Below are positions 45,106 to 54,549 of a stretch of DNA of 64,000 bases, in pieces; position 1 is the stretch's first letter; the number at the start of each line of letters is the position of its first letter. Below the pieces are notes generated by a model. The model ran no database searches and was not told where the DNA came from. It saw only the letters and a program-made list of their open reading frames with translations. Where the stretch lies: NCBI RefSeq assembly GCF_000498575.2, contig NZ_AWSQ01000001.1, forward strand, positions 150,703-214,702, given 5' to 3'. Position numbers and translations under genes: made by a program. This DNA is from Pseudomonas taeanensis MS-3 (lineage in GTDB: Bacteria > Pseudomonadota > Gammaproteobacteria > Pseudomonadales > Pseudomonadaceae).

Positions 45106-47166
45106 ATGGCCTTCGAAGCAATGTTCCAGCCGATTCAGATCGGCAAACTGACCATCCGTAACCGTATCGTGTCCACCGCCCACGCCGAGGTCATGGCCAC
45201 CGACGGCGGCATGACCACCGAGCGTTACGTCAAGTACTACGAAGAGAAGGCCAAGGGCGGCGTCGGCCTGGCCATCTGCGGCGGCTCCTCGGTGGTCTCC
45301 ATCGACAGCCCCCATGGCTGGTGGAGCTCGGTGAACCTGTCCACCGACCGCATCATCCCGCACTTCCAGAATCTGGCCGACGCCATGCACAAGCATGGCG
45401 CCAAGATCATGATCCAGATTACCCACATGGGTCGTCGCTCGCGCTGGGATGGTTTCGACTGGCCGACCCTGATGTCGCCGTCCGGCATCCGTGAACCGGT
45501 ACACCGCGCGACCTGCAAAACCATCGAACCGGAAGAGATGTGGCGCATCATCGGTGACTTCGCCAAGGCTGCGGCCCGGGCCAAGGCCGGCGGCCTGGAC
45601 GGCGTCGAACTGTCGGCCGTGCACCAGCACATGATCGACCAGTTCTGGAGCCCACGAGTCAACAAACGTACCGACGAATGGGGCGGCACCTTCGAGGGCC
45701 GCATGAAGTTCGGCCTGGAAGTGCTCAAGGCCGTGCGCAAGGAAGTCGGCGACGACTTCTGCGTGGGCCTGCGTATCTCCGGCGACGAGTTCCACCCGGA
45801 CGGTTTGTCCCACGAGGACATGAAGCAGATCGCCAAGTATTACGACGACACCGGCTTGCTCGATTTTATCGGCGTGGTCGGCTCCGGCGCCGATACCCAC
45901 AACACCCTGGCCAACGTCATCCCCAACATGAGCTTCCCGCCCGAGCCGTTCCTGCATCTGGCGGCCGGCATCAAGGAAGTGGTCAAGGTACCGGTACTGC
46001 ACGCGCAGAACATCAAGGACCCGAACCAGGCCACCCGCATCCTCGAGGGCGGTTACGTCGACATGGTCGGCATGACCCGCGCGTTCATCGCCGACCCGCA
46101 CCTGATCGCCAAGGTCAAGATGGGCCAGGTCGACCAGATCAAGCAGTGCGTCGGTGCCAACTACTGCATCGACCGCCAGTACCAGGGCCTGGACGTACTG
46201 TGCATCCAGAACGCCGCGACCTCCCGTGAATACATGGGCTTGCCGCACATCATCGAGAAGACCACCGGCGTCAAGCGCAAGGTGGTGGTGGTCGGCGGTG
46301 GCCCAGCGGGTATGGAAGCGGCGCGCGTCGCGGCCGAGCGTGGCCATGACGTCACCCTGTTCGAGAAGAAGGATCAGCTTGGCGGGCAGATCACTACCGC
46401 CGCCAAGGCGCCGCAGCGTGACCAGATCGCCGGCATCACCCGCTGGTACCAACTGGAACTGGCGCGCCTGAACATCGACCTGCGCCTGGGCACCGGCGCT
46501 GATCCAGAGAGCATCATGGACCTGCGCCCGGATGTGGTGGTACTGGCCAACGGCGGTCATCCGTTCCTCGAACAGAACGAACACTGGGGCGCAGCAGAAG
46601 GCCTGGTAGTGAGCAGCTGGGACGTCCTCGACGGCAAGGTCGCACCGGGCAAGAACGTGCTGGTGTACGACACCATCTGCGAATTTACCGGTATGTCGGT
46701 GGCGGACTTCATCGCCGACAAGGGCAGTCAGGTCGAGATCGTCACCGACGACATCAAGCCGGGTGTAGGCATGGGCGGCACCTCGTTCCCGACGGCCTAC
46801 CGCAGCATGTACCCGAAGGGCGTGATCATGACCAGCGACATGATGCTGGAAAAGGTCTACCGCGAAGGCGACAAGCTGGTGGCACTGCTGGAGAACGAGT
46901 ACACCGGCGCCCAGGAAGAGCGCGTGGTCGACCAGGTGGTGGTGGAGAACGGCGTACGTCCAGACGAAACGCTGTACTACGCACTCAAGGAAGGCTCGCG
47001 CAACAAGGGCCAGATCGACGTCGAAGCACTGTTCGCGATCAAGCCGCAGCCTTGCCTGTCCGAGCCTGGCGACGGTTACCTGCTGTTCCGCATCGGCGAT
47101 TGCGTGGCTCAGCGCAACACCCATGCGGCGATCTACGACGCGCTGCGTCTGTGCAAGGATTTCTAA
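45106..47166 (+). CDS. dgcA: Dimethylglycine demethylase subunit A
   Basis: Old-yellow-enzyme/trimethylamine-dehydrogenase type flavoprotein of 686 aa: FMN barrel (MFQPIQIGKLTIRNRIVSTA), an iron-sulfur motif around CVGANYCIDRQYQGLDVLC, and a C-terminal pyridine nucleotide-disulfide-type domain (VVVVGGGPAGMEAARVAAER). It oxidatively demethylates dimethylglycine to sarcosine, passing electrons through DgcB and the ETF encoded next. GAGGAACGC precedes the ATG. Required for growth on betaine in P. aeruginosa. Confidence 0.95.
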   Translation: MAFEAMFQPIQIGKLTIRNRIVSTAHAEVMATDGGMTTERYVKYYEEKAKGGVGLAICGGSSVVSIDSPHGWWSSVNLSTDRIIPHFQNLADAMHKHGAKIMIQITHMGRRSRWDGFDWPTLMSPSGIREPVHRATCKTIEPEEMWRIIGDFAKAAARAKAGGLDGVELSAVHQHMIDQFWSPRVNKRTDEWGGTFEGRMKFGLEVLKAVRKEVGDDFCVGLRISGDEFHPDGLSHEDMKQIAKYYDDTGLLDFIGVVGSGADTHNTLANVIPNMSFPPEPFLHLAAGIKEVVKVPVLHAQNIKDPNQATRILEGGYVDMVGMTRAFIADPHLIAKVKMGQVDQIKQCVGANYCIDRQYQGLDVLCIQNAATSREYMGLPHIIEKTTGVKRKVVVVGGGPAGMEAARVAAERGHDVTLFEKKDQLGGQITTAAKAPQRDQIAGITRWYQLELARLNIDLRLGTGADPESIMDLRPDVVVLANGGHPFLEQNEHWGAAEGLVVSSWDVLDGKVAPGKNVLVYDTICEFTGMSVADFIADKGSQVEIVTDDIKPGVGMGGTSFPTAYRSMYPKGVIMTSDMMLEKVYREGDKLVALLENEYTGAQEERVVDQVVVENGVRPDETLYYALKEGSRNKGQIDVEALFAIKPQPCLSEPGDGYLLFRIGDCVAQRNTHAAIYDALRLCKDF

Positions 47167-47184
47167 CGGCTTGTGGCTAACACT

Positions 47185-47269
47185 GTGGGAGCGGGCTTGC
47201 CCGCGAAAAGGGCGAGACGGAGCGACTGAGTAACCGAGTCGCCTGCTTCGCGGGCACGCCCGCTCCCAC
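47185..47269. repeat. REP-like palindrome, GTGGGAGCGGGC type
   Basis: GTGGGAGCGGGCTTGCCCGC (47185 onward, arm to 47207) pairs with the complementary arm 47247-47269, enclosing a 39-base loop; one mismatch. Located between dgcA and dgcB inside a presumed operon. This motif is one of the most abundant repeats in P. putida/P. fluorescens-type genomes and may tune relative mRNA levels. Confidence 0.9.
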
Positions 47270-47333
47270 GGCAATCGGCAAGGCATCCAGGTATTTCCGC
47301 CTGCAAGACCCGAGTGTCTTTGGGAGCTCCACA

Positions 47334-49283
47334 ATGTTGAACACCATTCTTCCTATTCTGCTGTTCGCCGCACTGGCGCTCGCCGTGCTCGGTGCCGGCA
47401 AGCGTTTTCTGATGTGGCGGCGCGGCAAGCCGGCCAAAGTTGACTGGCTCGGCGGTCTGCTGGCCATGCCACGCCGTTATCTGGTCGACCTGCACCACGT
47501 GGTCGAGCGCGACAAGTACATGTCCAAGACCCACGTGGCCACCGCCGGCGGCTTCGTCCTGGCCGCCGTTCTGGCGGTCATCGTGCATGGTTTCGGCCTG
47601 CACAACCGCATCCTCGGCTTCGCCCTGCTGGGCGCCACCGTGCTGATGTTCGTCGGCGCGTTGTTCGTCGCCAAGCGTCGGCGCAATCCACCGGCGCGAC
47701 TGTCGAAAGGCCCGTGGAACCGTCTGCCGAAGAGCCTGCTGATGTTCTCGGTAAGCTTCTTTATCGCCACCCTGCCGGTGGCCGGGATTCTGCCGCACGA
47801 TTTCGGCGGCTGGATCCTCGCCCTGATCCTCGCGATTGGCGTGGCCTGGGGCGTGTCCGAGATGTTCTTCGGCATGACCTGGGGCGGCCCGATGAAGCAC
47901 GCCTTCGCCGGCGCCCTGCACCTGGCCTGGCACCGTCGCGCCGAGCGCTTCGGCGGCGGCCGCTCGACCGGCCTCAAGGCGCTGAATCTGGATGACCCGA
48001 ACGCCTCGCTGGGCGTAGAGAAACCCACCGATTTCACCTGGAACCAACTGCTCGGCTTCGACGCCTGCGTGCAGTGCGGCAAGTGCGAGGCGGTTTGCCC
48101 GGCCTTCGCCGCCGGCCAACCACTGAACCCGAAGAAGCTGATCCAGGACATGGTCATCGGCCTGGCCGGCGGCACCGACGCCAACTTCGCCGGCAGCCCC
48201 TACCCGGGCATCCCCCTGGGTGAGCACGGCGGCGGTCCGCACCAGCCGATCGTCAACCTGCAGGGCAAGGCCCTGGTCGAGGCCGACACGCTGTGGTCCT
48301 GCACCACCTGCCGCGCCTGCGTCGAGGAGTGCCCGATGATGATCGAGCACGTCGATGCCATCGTCGACATGCGCCGTCACCTGACCCTGGAGAAAGGTGC
48401 CACACCGAACAAGGGCGCCGAAGTCCTCGACAACCTGATCGCCACCGACAACCCTGGCGGCTTCGCCCCCGGCGGCCGTCTGAACTGGGCAGCCGACCTG
48501 AACTTGCCGTTGATGAGCGAGAAAAAGCAGACCGACGTGCTGTTCTGGGTCGGCGACGGCGCCTTCGACATGCGCAACCAACGCACCCTGCGCGCTTTCG
48601 TCAAAGTACTGAAGGCGGCCAACGTCGACTTCGCCGTACTCGGCCTGGAAGAGCGCGACAGCGGCGACGTGGCCCGCCGTCTGGGTGACGAAGCGACCTT
48701 CCAGACCCTGGCCAAGCGCAACATCGCCAGCCTGGCGCAGTATCGCTTCAACAAGATCGTCAGCTGCGATCCGCACAGTTTCCACGTGCTGAAAAACGAA
48801 TACGGCGCCCTCGGCGGTAACTATCAAGTGCTGCACCACAGCACCTACATGGAAGAGCTGATCGCCGGCCAGCAACTCAACCTGGGTCAGCACAAGGGCG
48901 GCAGCGTCACCTACCACGACCCCTGCTACCTCGGCCGCTACAACGGCGAGTACGAGGCCCCGCGCAACGTGCTCAAGGCCATCGGCATCGAGGTCAAGGA
49001 GATGGAGCGTTCCGGCTTCCGTTCGCGCTGCTGCGGCGGTGGTGGCGGCGCGCCGATCACCGACATTCCCGGCAAGCAGCGGATCCCCGACATGCGTATG
49101 GTCGACATCAAGGAGACCGGTGCCGAACTGGTGGCCGTAGGCTGCCCGCAGTGCACCGCGATGCTCGAAGGCGTGGTCGAACCGCGGCCGCAGATCAAAG
49201 ACATCGCCGAGCTGGTCGCTGACGTTCTGATCGAGGCGCCTGCCGCGACCAAGCAGCCGGCTGCTGCCCTGGAGGTTAACTGA
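47334..49283 (+). CDS. dgcB: Dimethylglycine demethylase subunit B, Fe-S oxidoreductase
   Basis: Membrane-anchored iron-sulfur electron transfer protein of 649 aa. It has N-terminal hydrophobic helices (ILPILLFAALALAVLGAG; FVLAAVLAVIVHGFGL; and more), two 4Fe-4S motifs CVQCGKCEAVCP and CTTCRACVEECP, and two CCG-type cysteine-rich domains (YHDPCYLGRYNG, RCCGGGGG). It probably receives electrons from DgcA/ETF and feeds quinone. Its stop overlaps the next ATG by one base. Confidence 0.94.
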   Translation: MLNTILPILLFAALALAVLGAGKRFLMWRRGKPAKVDWLGGLLAMPRRYLVDLHHVVERDKYMSKTHVATAGGFVLAAVLAVIVHGFGLHNRILGFALLGATVLMFVGALFVAKRRRNPPARLSKGPWNRLPKSLLMFSVSFFIATLPVAGILPHDFGGWILALILAIGVAWGVSEMFFGMTWGGPMKHAFAGALHLAWHRRAERFGGGRSTGLKALNLDDPNASLGVEKPTDFTWNQLLGFDACVQCGKCEAVCPAFAAGQPLNPKKLIQDMVIGLAGGTDANFAGSPYPGIPLGEHGGGPHQPIVNLQGKALVEADTLWSCTTCRACVEECPMMIEHVDAIVDMRRHLTLEKGATPNKGAEVLDNLIATDNPGGFAPGGRLNWAADLNLPLMSEKKQTDVLFWVGDGAFDMRNQRTLRAFVKVLKAANVDFAVLGLEERDSGDVARRLGDEATFQTLAKRNIASLAQYRFNKIVSCDPHSFHVLKNEYGALGGNYQVLHHSTYMEELIAGQQLNLGQHKGGSVTYHDPCYLGRYNGEYEAPRNVLKAIGIEVKEMERSGFRSRCCGGGGGAPITDIPGKQRIPDMRMVDIKETGAELVAVGCPQCTAMLEGVVEPRPQIKDIAELVADVLIEAPAATKQPAAALEVN

Positions 49284-50506
49284 TGAGCGATATTATCCGC
49301 CGCGACCCGCGAGCCGAGTGGATCGCCCGTAACCGCTTGCACCCACTGCACGCCTCGCTGCAAACGGCGCAGACCAGCTGGATGGGACCCAACGGCCTGA
49401 TCCGTAAGAACCCGCACGCGATCGGCTTCATCGGCCCCAACGGCCTCAAGCGCATCGACCGCAGCGGCGCCCAGCAAGGCGGCAGCAGCAAACGCTCGAC
49501 TGCCAAGGCGGAGGTGCAACTGCCGTTGCACGTCATCGAACAGCCGAGCTTCCACATCGTGGTGGTGCCGGACATGGTCGGCGGCCGCCTCAGCAGCCAC
49601 GACAAGGACCTGCTCGGCCTGGCCAATAAACTGGCCGGCAGTGAGGGTGCGGTGGTCGCAGTGGTCTTCGGTGAACACAAGGAAAGCGCCTTCGACACCG
49701 CCGGCGTCGACCGCCTGCTGCACATCCAGGGCGAAGCCTTTGACGGCTACGCTCCGGAACAGCGGGTACTGGCCCTGAGCGCGGTAGACAACCAGCTGAC
49801 ACCTCGTCACTGGCTGATCCCGGACAGCCGTACCGGCGGCGGCGAACTCGGCCGCCGTCTGGCGGCCAAGCTCGGTGAACGTCCGGCCACGCGCATCTGG
49901 CAGGTCGCCGACGGCCAGTGCATCGGCCGCGCCGGCGCCGGCCGCGAAGACCTGGCACGCCGTGCACCGCGACTGATTCTGGCAGCGGCCGAATGCGCCG
50001 ATCCGGTTGGCGACAGCCGTCACGAAGTCCGTCCGGTAGAGCTGCAAGACCAGATCGCCCAGTGCCTGCCACGCATCGAGAACCTCGGCGCCGTGGCCGT
50101 CAACCCGGCACTGATCCCTATGGCGGAAGCCGAGTTCATTCTCTCCGGCGGTAACGGCGTGCAGGATTGGACCCAGTTCCATCAGGCTGCCGAAGCCCTC
50201 GGCGCAACCGAAGGCGCCTCCCGGGTCGCGGTCGACGATGGCTTCATGCCGCGCGACCGTCAGGTCGGCGCCACCGGAACCTGGGTCACCGCCCGGGTCT
50301 ACATGGCGGTGGGTATTTCCGGCGCCATTCAGCACCTGCAGGGCATCGGCGCCTGCGACAAAGTGGTGGCGATCAACATGGATCCAGGCTGCGACATGAT
50401 CAAACGTGCCGACCTGTCTGTGATCGGCGACTCGGCGGCCATCCTTCAGGCACTGATCGAACGAGTCACCGAATTCCGTCAGGGAGGCGCACGCGATGCC
50501 GCTTAA
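49283..50506 (+). CDS. etfA: Electron transfer flavoprotein alpha-type subunit
   Basis: ETF alpha homologue of 407 aa. The C-terminal FAD-binding part is clear: LSGGNGVQDW, GASRVAVDDGFMP, QVGATGTWVTARVYMAVGIS and GAIQHLQGI. The N-terminal 80 residues are an extension not found in housekeeping EtfA. Some consensus positions differ (QVGATGTW versus QVGQTGK), as in ETFs dedicated to a specific dehydrogenase. It overlaps dgcB by one base and etfB by 11, so it is tightly coupled to dimethylglycine/sarcosine oxidation. Confidence 0.92.
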   Translation: MSDIIRRDPRAEWIARNRLHPLHASLQTAQTSWMGPNGLIRKNPHAIGFIGPNGLKRIDRSGAQQGGSSKRSTAKAEVQLPLHVIEQPSFHIVVVPDMVGGRLSSHDKDLLGLANKLAGSEGAVVAVVFGEHKESAFDTAGVDRLLHIQGEAFDGYAPEQRVLALSAVDNQLTPRHWLIPDSRTGGGELGRRLAAKLGERPATRIWQVADGQCIGRAGAGREDLARRAPRLILAAAECADPVGDSRHEVRPVELQDQIAQCLPRIENLGAVAVNPALIPMAEAEFILSGGNGVQDWTQFHQAAEALGATEGASRVAVDDGFMPRDRQVGATGTWVTARVYMAVGISGAIQHLQGIGACDKVVAINMDPGCDMIKRADLSVIGDSAAILQALIERVTEFRQGGARDAA

Positions 50507-51275
50507 CACGCTGAACATCATCACCCTGGTTTCCGTCGGTGCTCACCCGATGTCGGGTCGAGCACGCCGCGCCGAACAGGATGCCCGCGCCGTCGAACTG
50601 GGCCTGCGCCTGGCTGGCGAACGCCTGCGGATATTGCACGCCGGCGACCCTGAGGAAGAAGCCCTGCGCGCCTACCTGGGCATGGGCCTGGCGGAAATGA
50701 CCGTACTGCAACAACCGCCACAGGCCGACGCCCTGCCGGCACTGAGCGACTACCTGCGCCAAGCTGGCGCTCAGCTGGTACTGACCGGCACTCAGGCAGA
50801 AACCGGCGAAGGCTCGGGCATGCTGCCCTACCTGCTGGCCGAACAGCTGGGCTGGCCACTGGTGGTCGGACTGGCCGAGGTGGAAAGCGTGACCGATGGC
50901 GTAGCCCAGGTTCTGCAAGCCCTGCCCCGCGGCCAACGGCGCCGCCTGCAGGTACGCCTGCCATTTCTCGCCAGCGTCGACAATGCCGCGCCGACCGCTC
51001 GGCAGAGTGCCTTCGGCCCCGCCCGGCGCGGGCAGCTGCAGGCACAGGCCGTAAGCGTTGTAGAGGACGTCCTGTTCAGCGAGGCTCAGCTGCAGCCAGC
51101 CCGACCACGGCCGAAACGCCTCAAGGTGATCAAGGCCAAGACCGGTGCCGAACGGATGAAAGCAGCCACTGCGAAAGCCTCTGGCGGCGGCGGACAGGTA
51201 CTCAAGGATGTCTCGCCAGAAGCCGGTGCCGAGGCTATCCTCAAGCTGCTGACGGATGAAGGCGTGCTGCGCTGA
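50496..51275 (+). CDS. etfB: Electron transfer flavoprotein beta-type subunit
   Basis: ETF beta homologue of 259 aa with an N-terminal adenine-nucleotide-binding-like fold (IITLVSVGAHPMSGRARRAEQDARAVELGLRL split over positions 8-40) and TGTQAETGEGSGMLPYLLAEQLGWP. It partners the preceding alpha subunit. The C-terminus is basic and low-complexity (RPRPKRLKVIKAK). GGGAGGCGC precedes the ATG inside the end of etfA. Confidence 0.9.
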   Translation: MPLNTLNIITLVSVGAHPMSGRARRAEQDARAVELGLRLAGERLRILHAGDPEEEALRAYLGMGLAEMTVLQQPPQADALPALSDYLRQAGAQLVLTGTQAETGEGSGMLPYLLAEQLGWPLVVGLAEVESVTDGVAQVLQALPRGQRRRLQVRLPFLASVDNAAPTARQSAFGPARRGQLQAQAVSVVEDVLFSEAQLQPARPRPKRLKVIKAKTGAERMKAATAKASGGGGQVLKDVSPEAGAEAILKLLTDEGVLR

Positions 51276-51301
51276 GCGCAGCCCTGAAGGGAGAAATAAC
51301 C

Positions 51302-51547
51302 ATGATGCATGCCGACCTGATCGACCAGGAAGACTTACGCGAGCGGCTGGTGGCCCTGGGCCTGAGCATCCCGCCGGGCGTAAGTGCCGAACAAGCCTGC
51401 AGCTATGCGGTGAGTGGCCTCAGCCCGGAACGGGCGGTGGCCTTGAAGCGATTGGTGGAAGAACTGCTAGGCGGTAACGCCACCCTGCTGCCGGCCGTAC
51501 GTGAAGCGATTTCCCGTACCCTGCTGCCGGCCCTGATACCGCACTGA
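51302..51547 (+). CDS. Small conserved protein at end of the dgc operon
   Basis: An 81-aa soluble protein, MMHADLIDQEDLRERLVALG, helical, no motif recognised. AAGGGAG lies about 10 bases upstream; the second Met is an alternative start. A gene of similar size follows the ETF pair in P. aeruginosa. Ends immediately before a strong terminator, so it is the last gene of the dgc unit. Confidence 0.75.
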   Translation: MMHADLIDQEDLRERLVALGLSIPPGVSAEQACSYAVSGLSPERAVALKRLVEELLGGNATLLPAVREAISRTLLPALIPH

Positions 51548-51573
51548 GACGAAGCCACAACAACCTACGAAAC

Positions 51574-51620
51574 AGCACACAGCAAAAAGGGCGCTTGATG
51601 CGCCCTTTTTGCTGTGTGCT
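51574..51620. terminator. Bidirectional terminator dgc / gbdR
   Basis: Perfect 21-bp stem (51574-51594 with 51600-51620), loop TTGAT, containing AAAAAGGGCGC / GCGCCCTTTTT. It serves the plus-strand dgc operon and the convergent gbdR gene, whose stop is at 51669. Confidence 0.93.
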
Positions 51621-51668
51621 GATTAAGGGTCAGGCCGCGCTACTGGCTGTAGCGGCCCCGCACCAGAG

Positions 51669-52772
51669 CTAAAGCCGCACGCTGGCGAAAGTCGACTCGC
51701 CCTGTGCCCGGTTCAAGGCATCCTTGGCCGTGGACGAGGCTGGTTGCATCAGCTCATCAGGCACTGGCACCAACGCCACCACATTGCTCAGGCTTTGCCC
51801 TGCGCGCTCGTCGCGCGGCGGGATGCCGAAATACTCGCGGTAGCACTTGGAGAAGTGCGGCGTGGAAACAAAGCCACAGACCGAGGCCAATTCGATGATC
51901 GACATCGAGGTTTGCTTGAGCAACTGACGAGCACGGATCAGGCGCAACTTGAGGTAGTAGCGCGACGGCGAACAGTGCAGGTACTTCTGGAACAGGCGCT
52001 CGAGCTGGCGCCGCGACACGTCGACATAACAGGCCAGCTCGTCGAGGTCGATCGGCTCCTCCAGGTTGGCTTCCATCAGCGCGACGATTTCCTGCAGCTT
52101 CGGCTGGTTGGTACCCAGCATGTGTTTGAGCGGCACACGCTGATGATCCTGTTCGTTGCGGATGCGCTCGTAGATGAACATCTCGGAGATCGCCGCCGCC
52201 AGTTCACGGCCATGCTCACGACCGATCAGGTGCAGCATCATGTCCAGCGGTGCGGTGCCGCCCGAGGCGGTGCTGCGATTGCGGTCGATGGAGAACAGTC
52301 GCGGGGTGATGGCCGCACGCGGGAAGGCTTCCTGCATAGAGGCCAGACACTCCCAGTGCACGCTGCAATCATAGCCATCGAGCAGCCCGGCCTTGGCCAG
52401 CGCCCAGCTACCCGTGCACACGGCACCGAGCTTACGTCCTTGACGGGCCTGAATCTGCAACCAGTGCAGATGTTCGCGAGTGACGCTGTGCTGAATGTCT
52501 ACGCCACCACAGACAATCACCGCGTCCAGTACCGGTGCATTGTGCAGGCCGACATCCGGGGTGATCTGCAGACCATCGCTGGCCTTCACCGGTTGGCCGC
52601 TCTGGGTCAGGGTATGCCAGCGATACAGTTCCTTGCCTGAGAGCTGATTGGCCATACGCAACGGCTCGACCGCCGAAGCGAGGGAAATCAGGGTGAAGTT
52701 GTCCAGCAGCAGGAAGCCAATGGAGCGGGGAGCAGGAATCTGGGGCTGTGCCCCTTGGTTGAACTGCGACAT
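51669..52772 (-). CDS. gbdR: GbdR, glycine betaine/dimethylglycine-responsive activator
   Basis: GlxA-family AraC-type regulator of 367 aa, the length of P. aeruginosa GbdR. N-terminal DJ-1/PfpI-like ligand domain (GFLLLDNFTLISLASAVEPL; elbow GAVCTGSWALA) and C-terminal AraC domain (VSRRQLERLFQKYL; VCGFVSTPHFSKCYREYFG). Start at 52772 (MSQFNQGAQPQ). GbdR activates gbcAB, dgcAB, sdaB and transporter genes when betaine or dimethylglycine accumulates. Paralogue of the regulators at 915 and 14681 in this window. A BetI-like sequence lies 123 bases upstream. Confidence 0.95.
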   Translation of the reverse strand: MSQFNQGAQPQIPAPRSIGFLLLDNFTLISLASAVEPLRMANQLSGKELYRWHTLTQSGQPVKASDGLQITPDVGLHNAPVLDAVIVCGGVDIQHSVTREHLHWLQIQARQGRKLGAVCTGSWALAKAGLLDGYDCSVHWECLASMQEAFPRAAITPRLFSIDRNRSTASGGTAPLDMMLHLIGREHGRELAAAISEMFIYERIRNEQDHQRVPLKHMLGTNQPKLQEIVALMEANLEEPIDLDELACYVDVSRRQLERLFQKYLHCSPSRYYLKLRLIRARQLLKQTSMSIIELASVCGFVSTPHFSKCYREYFGIPPRDERAGQSLSNVVALVPVPDELMQPASSTAKDALNRAQGESTFASVRL

Positions 52773-52982
52773 CAGTGAAGCCCTCACGCTAAGCACGGTG
52801 TGAGCCTTCTTGGCGAGGCTCTGATATTACGGTTCTGGTACCCGACTGGCCCAGATGAACACTGTTCACAAGGCAAAGGTCATGCCTAAATTACTTGAGC
52901 GTTCAATTAAAAATATAGGCCATCATCCAAGCCGTGTACCACAAGGCTTCGCGAGCGCGACAGAAGTGTTCTGTTTGCGCCA
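52773..52982. other. Intergenic region upstream of gbdR
   Basis: An AT-richer stretch containing the gbdR promoter region and the BetI-like palindrome. No gene. Confidence 0.5.
52895..52913 (+). promoter_or_regulatory. BetI-like operator sequence upstream of gbdR
   Basis: TTGAGCGTTCAATTAAAAA, compared with TTGAACGTTCAATAAAAA before betB (61914 onward): 16 of the first 17 or so positions agree apart from G/A and T/A changes. It is centred about 130 bases upstream of the gbdR ATG. This resemblance suggests that choline-responsive repressor BetI may also touch gbdR; not tested. Confidence 0.5.
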
Positions 52983-53153
52983 TCAGGACCCTGTTATTCC
53001 TGGATCCTGAGCATTTTGGTAGCACTGACTATAGGCGCGACTGTCACCGCGCCACAGGTTGAATACCAGCGGTAACAGACGAACGGCAGCCAGAATGACC
53101 AGCAAGTCACGAAAGCCTGCCGTTCGCCCCTGCAGCGCACCAAAATCGCGCAT
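52983..53153 (-). CDS. Possible small membrane protein after sdaB (doubtful)
   Basis: A 56-codon frame, MRDFGALQGRTAGFRDLLVI, then a hydrophobic segment (LAAVRLLPLVFNLW) and polar tail, starting 17 bases after the sdaB stop. No good ribosome site; could be translated by coupling or be a chance frame. No family recognised. Confidence 0.3.
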   Translation of the reverse strand: MRDFGALQGRTAGFRDLLVILAAVRLLPLVFNLWRGDSRAYSQCYQNAQDPGITGS

Positions 53154-53169
53154 CAGGGGCGAAAATGAA

Positions 53170-54549
53170 TCAGCACTCGATGGCGCTGACCGCCAGGCCG
53201 CCGCGCGAGGTTTCCTTGTACTTGTCGTGCATGTCGGCACCTGTATCGCGCATGGTGCGGATCACCCGGTCCAGCGAGATAAAATGCTCGCCATCGCCAC
53301 GCAGGGCCATTTGTGCGGCATTGATCGCCTTCACCGCGGCGATCGCATTGCGTTCGATGCACGGCACTTGCACCAGGCCACCCACCGGGTCGCAGGTCAG
53401 TCCGAGGTTGTGCTCCAGACCGATCTCGGCGGCGTTCTCAAGCTGCTCGGGTGTGGCACCGAGGATTTCCGCCAGCCCGGCGGCAGCCATGGCGCAAGCC
53501 GAACCGACCTCGCCCTGGCAACCCACTTCTGCGCCGGAGATCGAGGCGTTCTTCTTGCACAGAATGCCAACAGCCGCCGCGGCCAACAGGTAATCGACCA
53601 CATCGGCTTCGCTTACCGCCGGACTGAAGCGCACGTAATAGTGCAGGACCGCCGGGATGATGCCTGCCGCACCGTTAGTCGGTGCGGTGACCATGCGCCC
53701 GCCAGCGGCGTTCTCCTCGTTGACCGCCAGGGCGAACAGGTTGACCCATTCCATGCCGCTGAGGGTCGAGCCGATCACGTTGGGCTTGCTCATTTCCTGC
53801 AGGCTGCGGTGCAGCTTGGCGGCGCGGCGCTTGACGTTGAGCCCGCCGGGCAGAATGCCCTCGTGCTTGAGACCCTGCTCGACACAGTCGCGCATGGCTT
53901 GCCACAGACGCATCAGGCCGCTGCGGATCTCCGCCTCGCTGCGCCAGGCCTTCTCGTTGGCCATCATCAATTCGGACACGCGCAGCCCATGCTCCTTGCA
54001 CAAGCGCATCAATTCGTCGCCACTGGAGAAGTCGTAAGGCAACTGGGTGTGATCCTGGTCCAGCTGGCCGGTGGCCGCCTGTTCGGCATCGACCACAAAA
54101 CCGCCGCCCACTGAGTAATAGGTATCGCTGCTCAGCTCGCTGCCGTCGGCCGCGTAGGCCGTCAGGGTCATGGCATTGGGGTGGTAGGGCAGGTTCTCCT
54201 CAAGCAGCAGCATGTCGCGCTGCCAGTCGAAGGCAATCGGCAAACGTCCATCCAGCTGCAAGGTGCCGCTGCTACGCAGTGCTTCGATTCGCGGTGCAAT
54301 CTCGCGCGGATCAATCTGGTCCGGCCAATCGCCCATCAGGCCCATGATCACCGCAGTGTCACTGCCGTGACCGATGCCGGTGGCCGACAACGAGCCATAC
54401 AGGCGCACTTCCACACGCTGCACTCGCTCAAGCAAATGACGCTCACGCAGGGCGCCGGTGAACAGCGCGGCGGCGCGCATGGGGCCGACGGTGTGCGAGC
54501 TGGAAGGCCCGATACCGATCTTGAACAGGTCGAACACACTGATAGCCAT
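53170..54549 (-). CDS. sdaB: L-serine ammonia-lyase (Fe-S serine dehydratase)
   Basis: Converts serine to pyruvate and ammonia, 459 aa, cytosolic. N-terminal beta domain ([14 protein letters not shown]), alpha domain with the 4Fe-4S cysteines in [20 protein letters not shown] and later [14 protein letters not shown], plus [15 protein letters not shown]. It is the terminal step of betaine to glycine to serine to pyruvate in Pseudomonas and a GbdR target in P. aeruginosa. Start at 54549. Confidence 0.95.
   Translation of the reverse strand: MAISVFDLFKIGIGPSSSHTVGPMRAAALFTGALRERHLLERVQRVEVRLYGSLSATGIGHGSDTAVIMGLMGDWPDQIDPREIAPRIEALRSSGTLQLDGRLPIAFDWQRDMLLLEENLPYHPNAMTLTAYAADGSELSSDTYYSVGGGFVVDAEQAATGQLDQDHTQLPYDFSSGDELMRLCKEHGLRVSELMMANEKAWRSEAEIRSGLMRLWQAMRDCVEQGLKHEGILPGGLNVKRRAAKLHRSLQEMSKPNVIGSTLSGMEWVNLFALAVNEENAAGGRMVTAPTNGAAGIIPAVLHYYVRFSPAVSEADVVDYLLAAAAVGILCKKNASISGAEVGCQGEVGSACAMAAAGLAEILGATPEQLENAAEIGLEHNLGLTCDPVGGLVQVPCIERNAIAAVKAINAAQMALRGDGEHFISLDRVIRTMRDTGADMHDKYKETSRGGLAVSAIEC

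Noticed and set aside
44824..47334. 836-codon frame antisense to dgcA
   Set aside because: Low-complexity, His/Val/Gly-rich translation typical of antisense frames of GC-rich genes; dgcA on the other strand is unmistakable.
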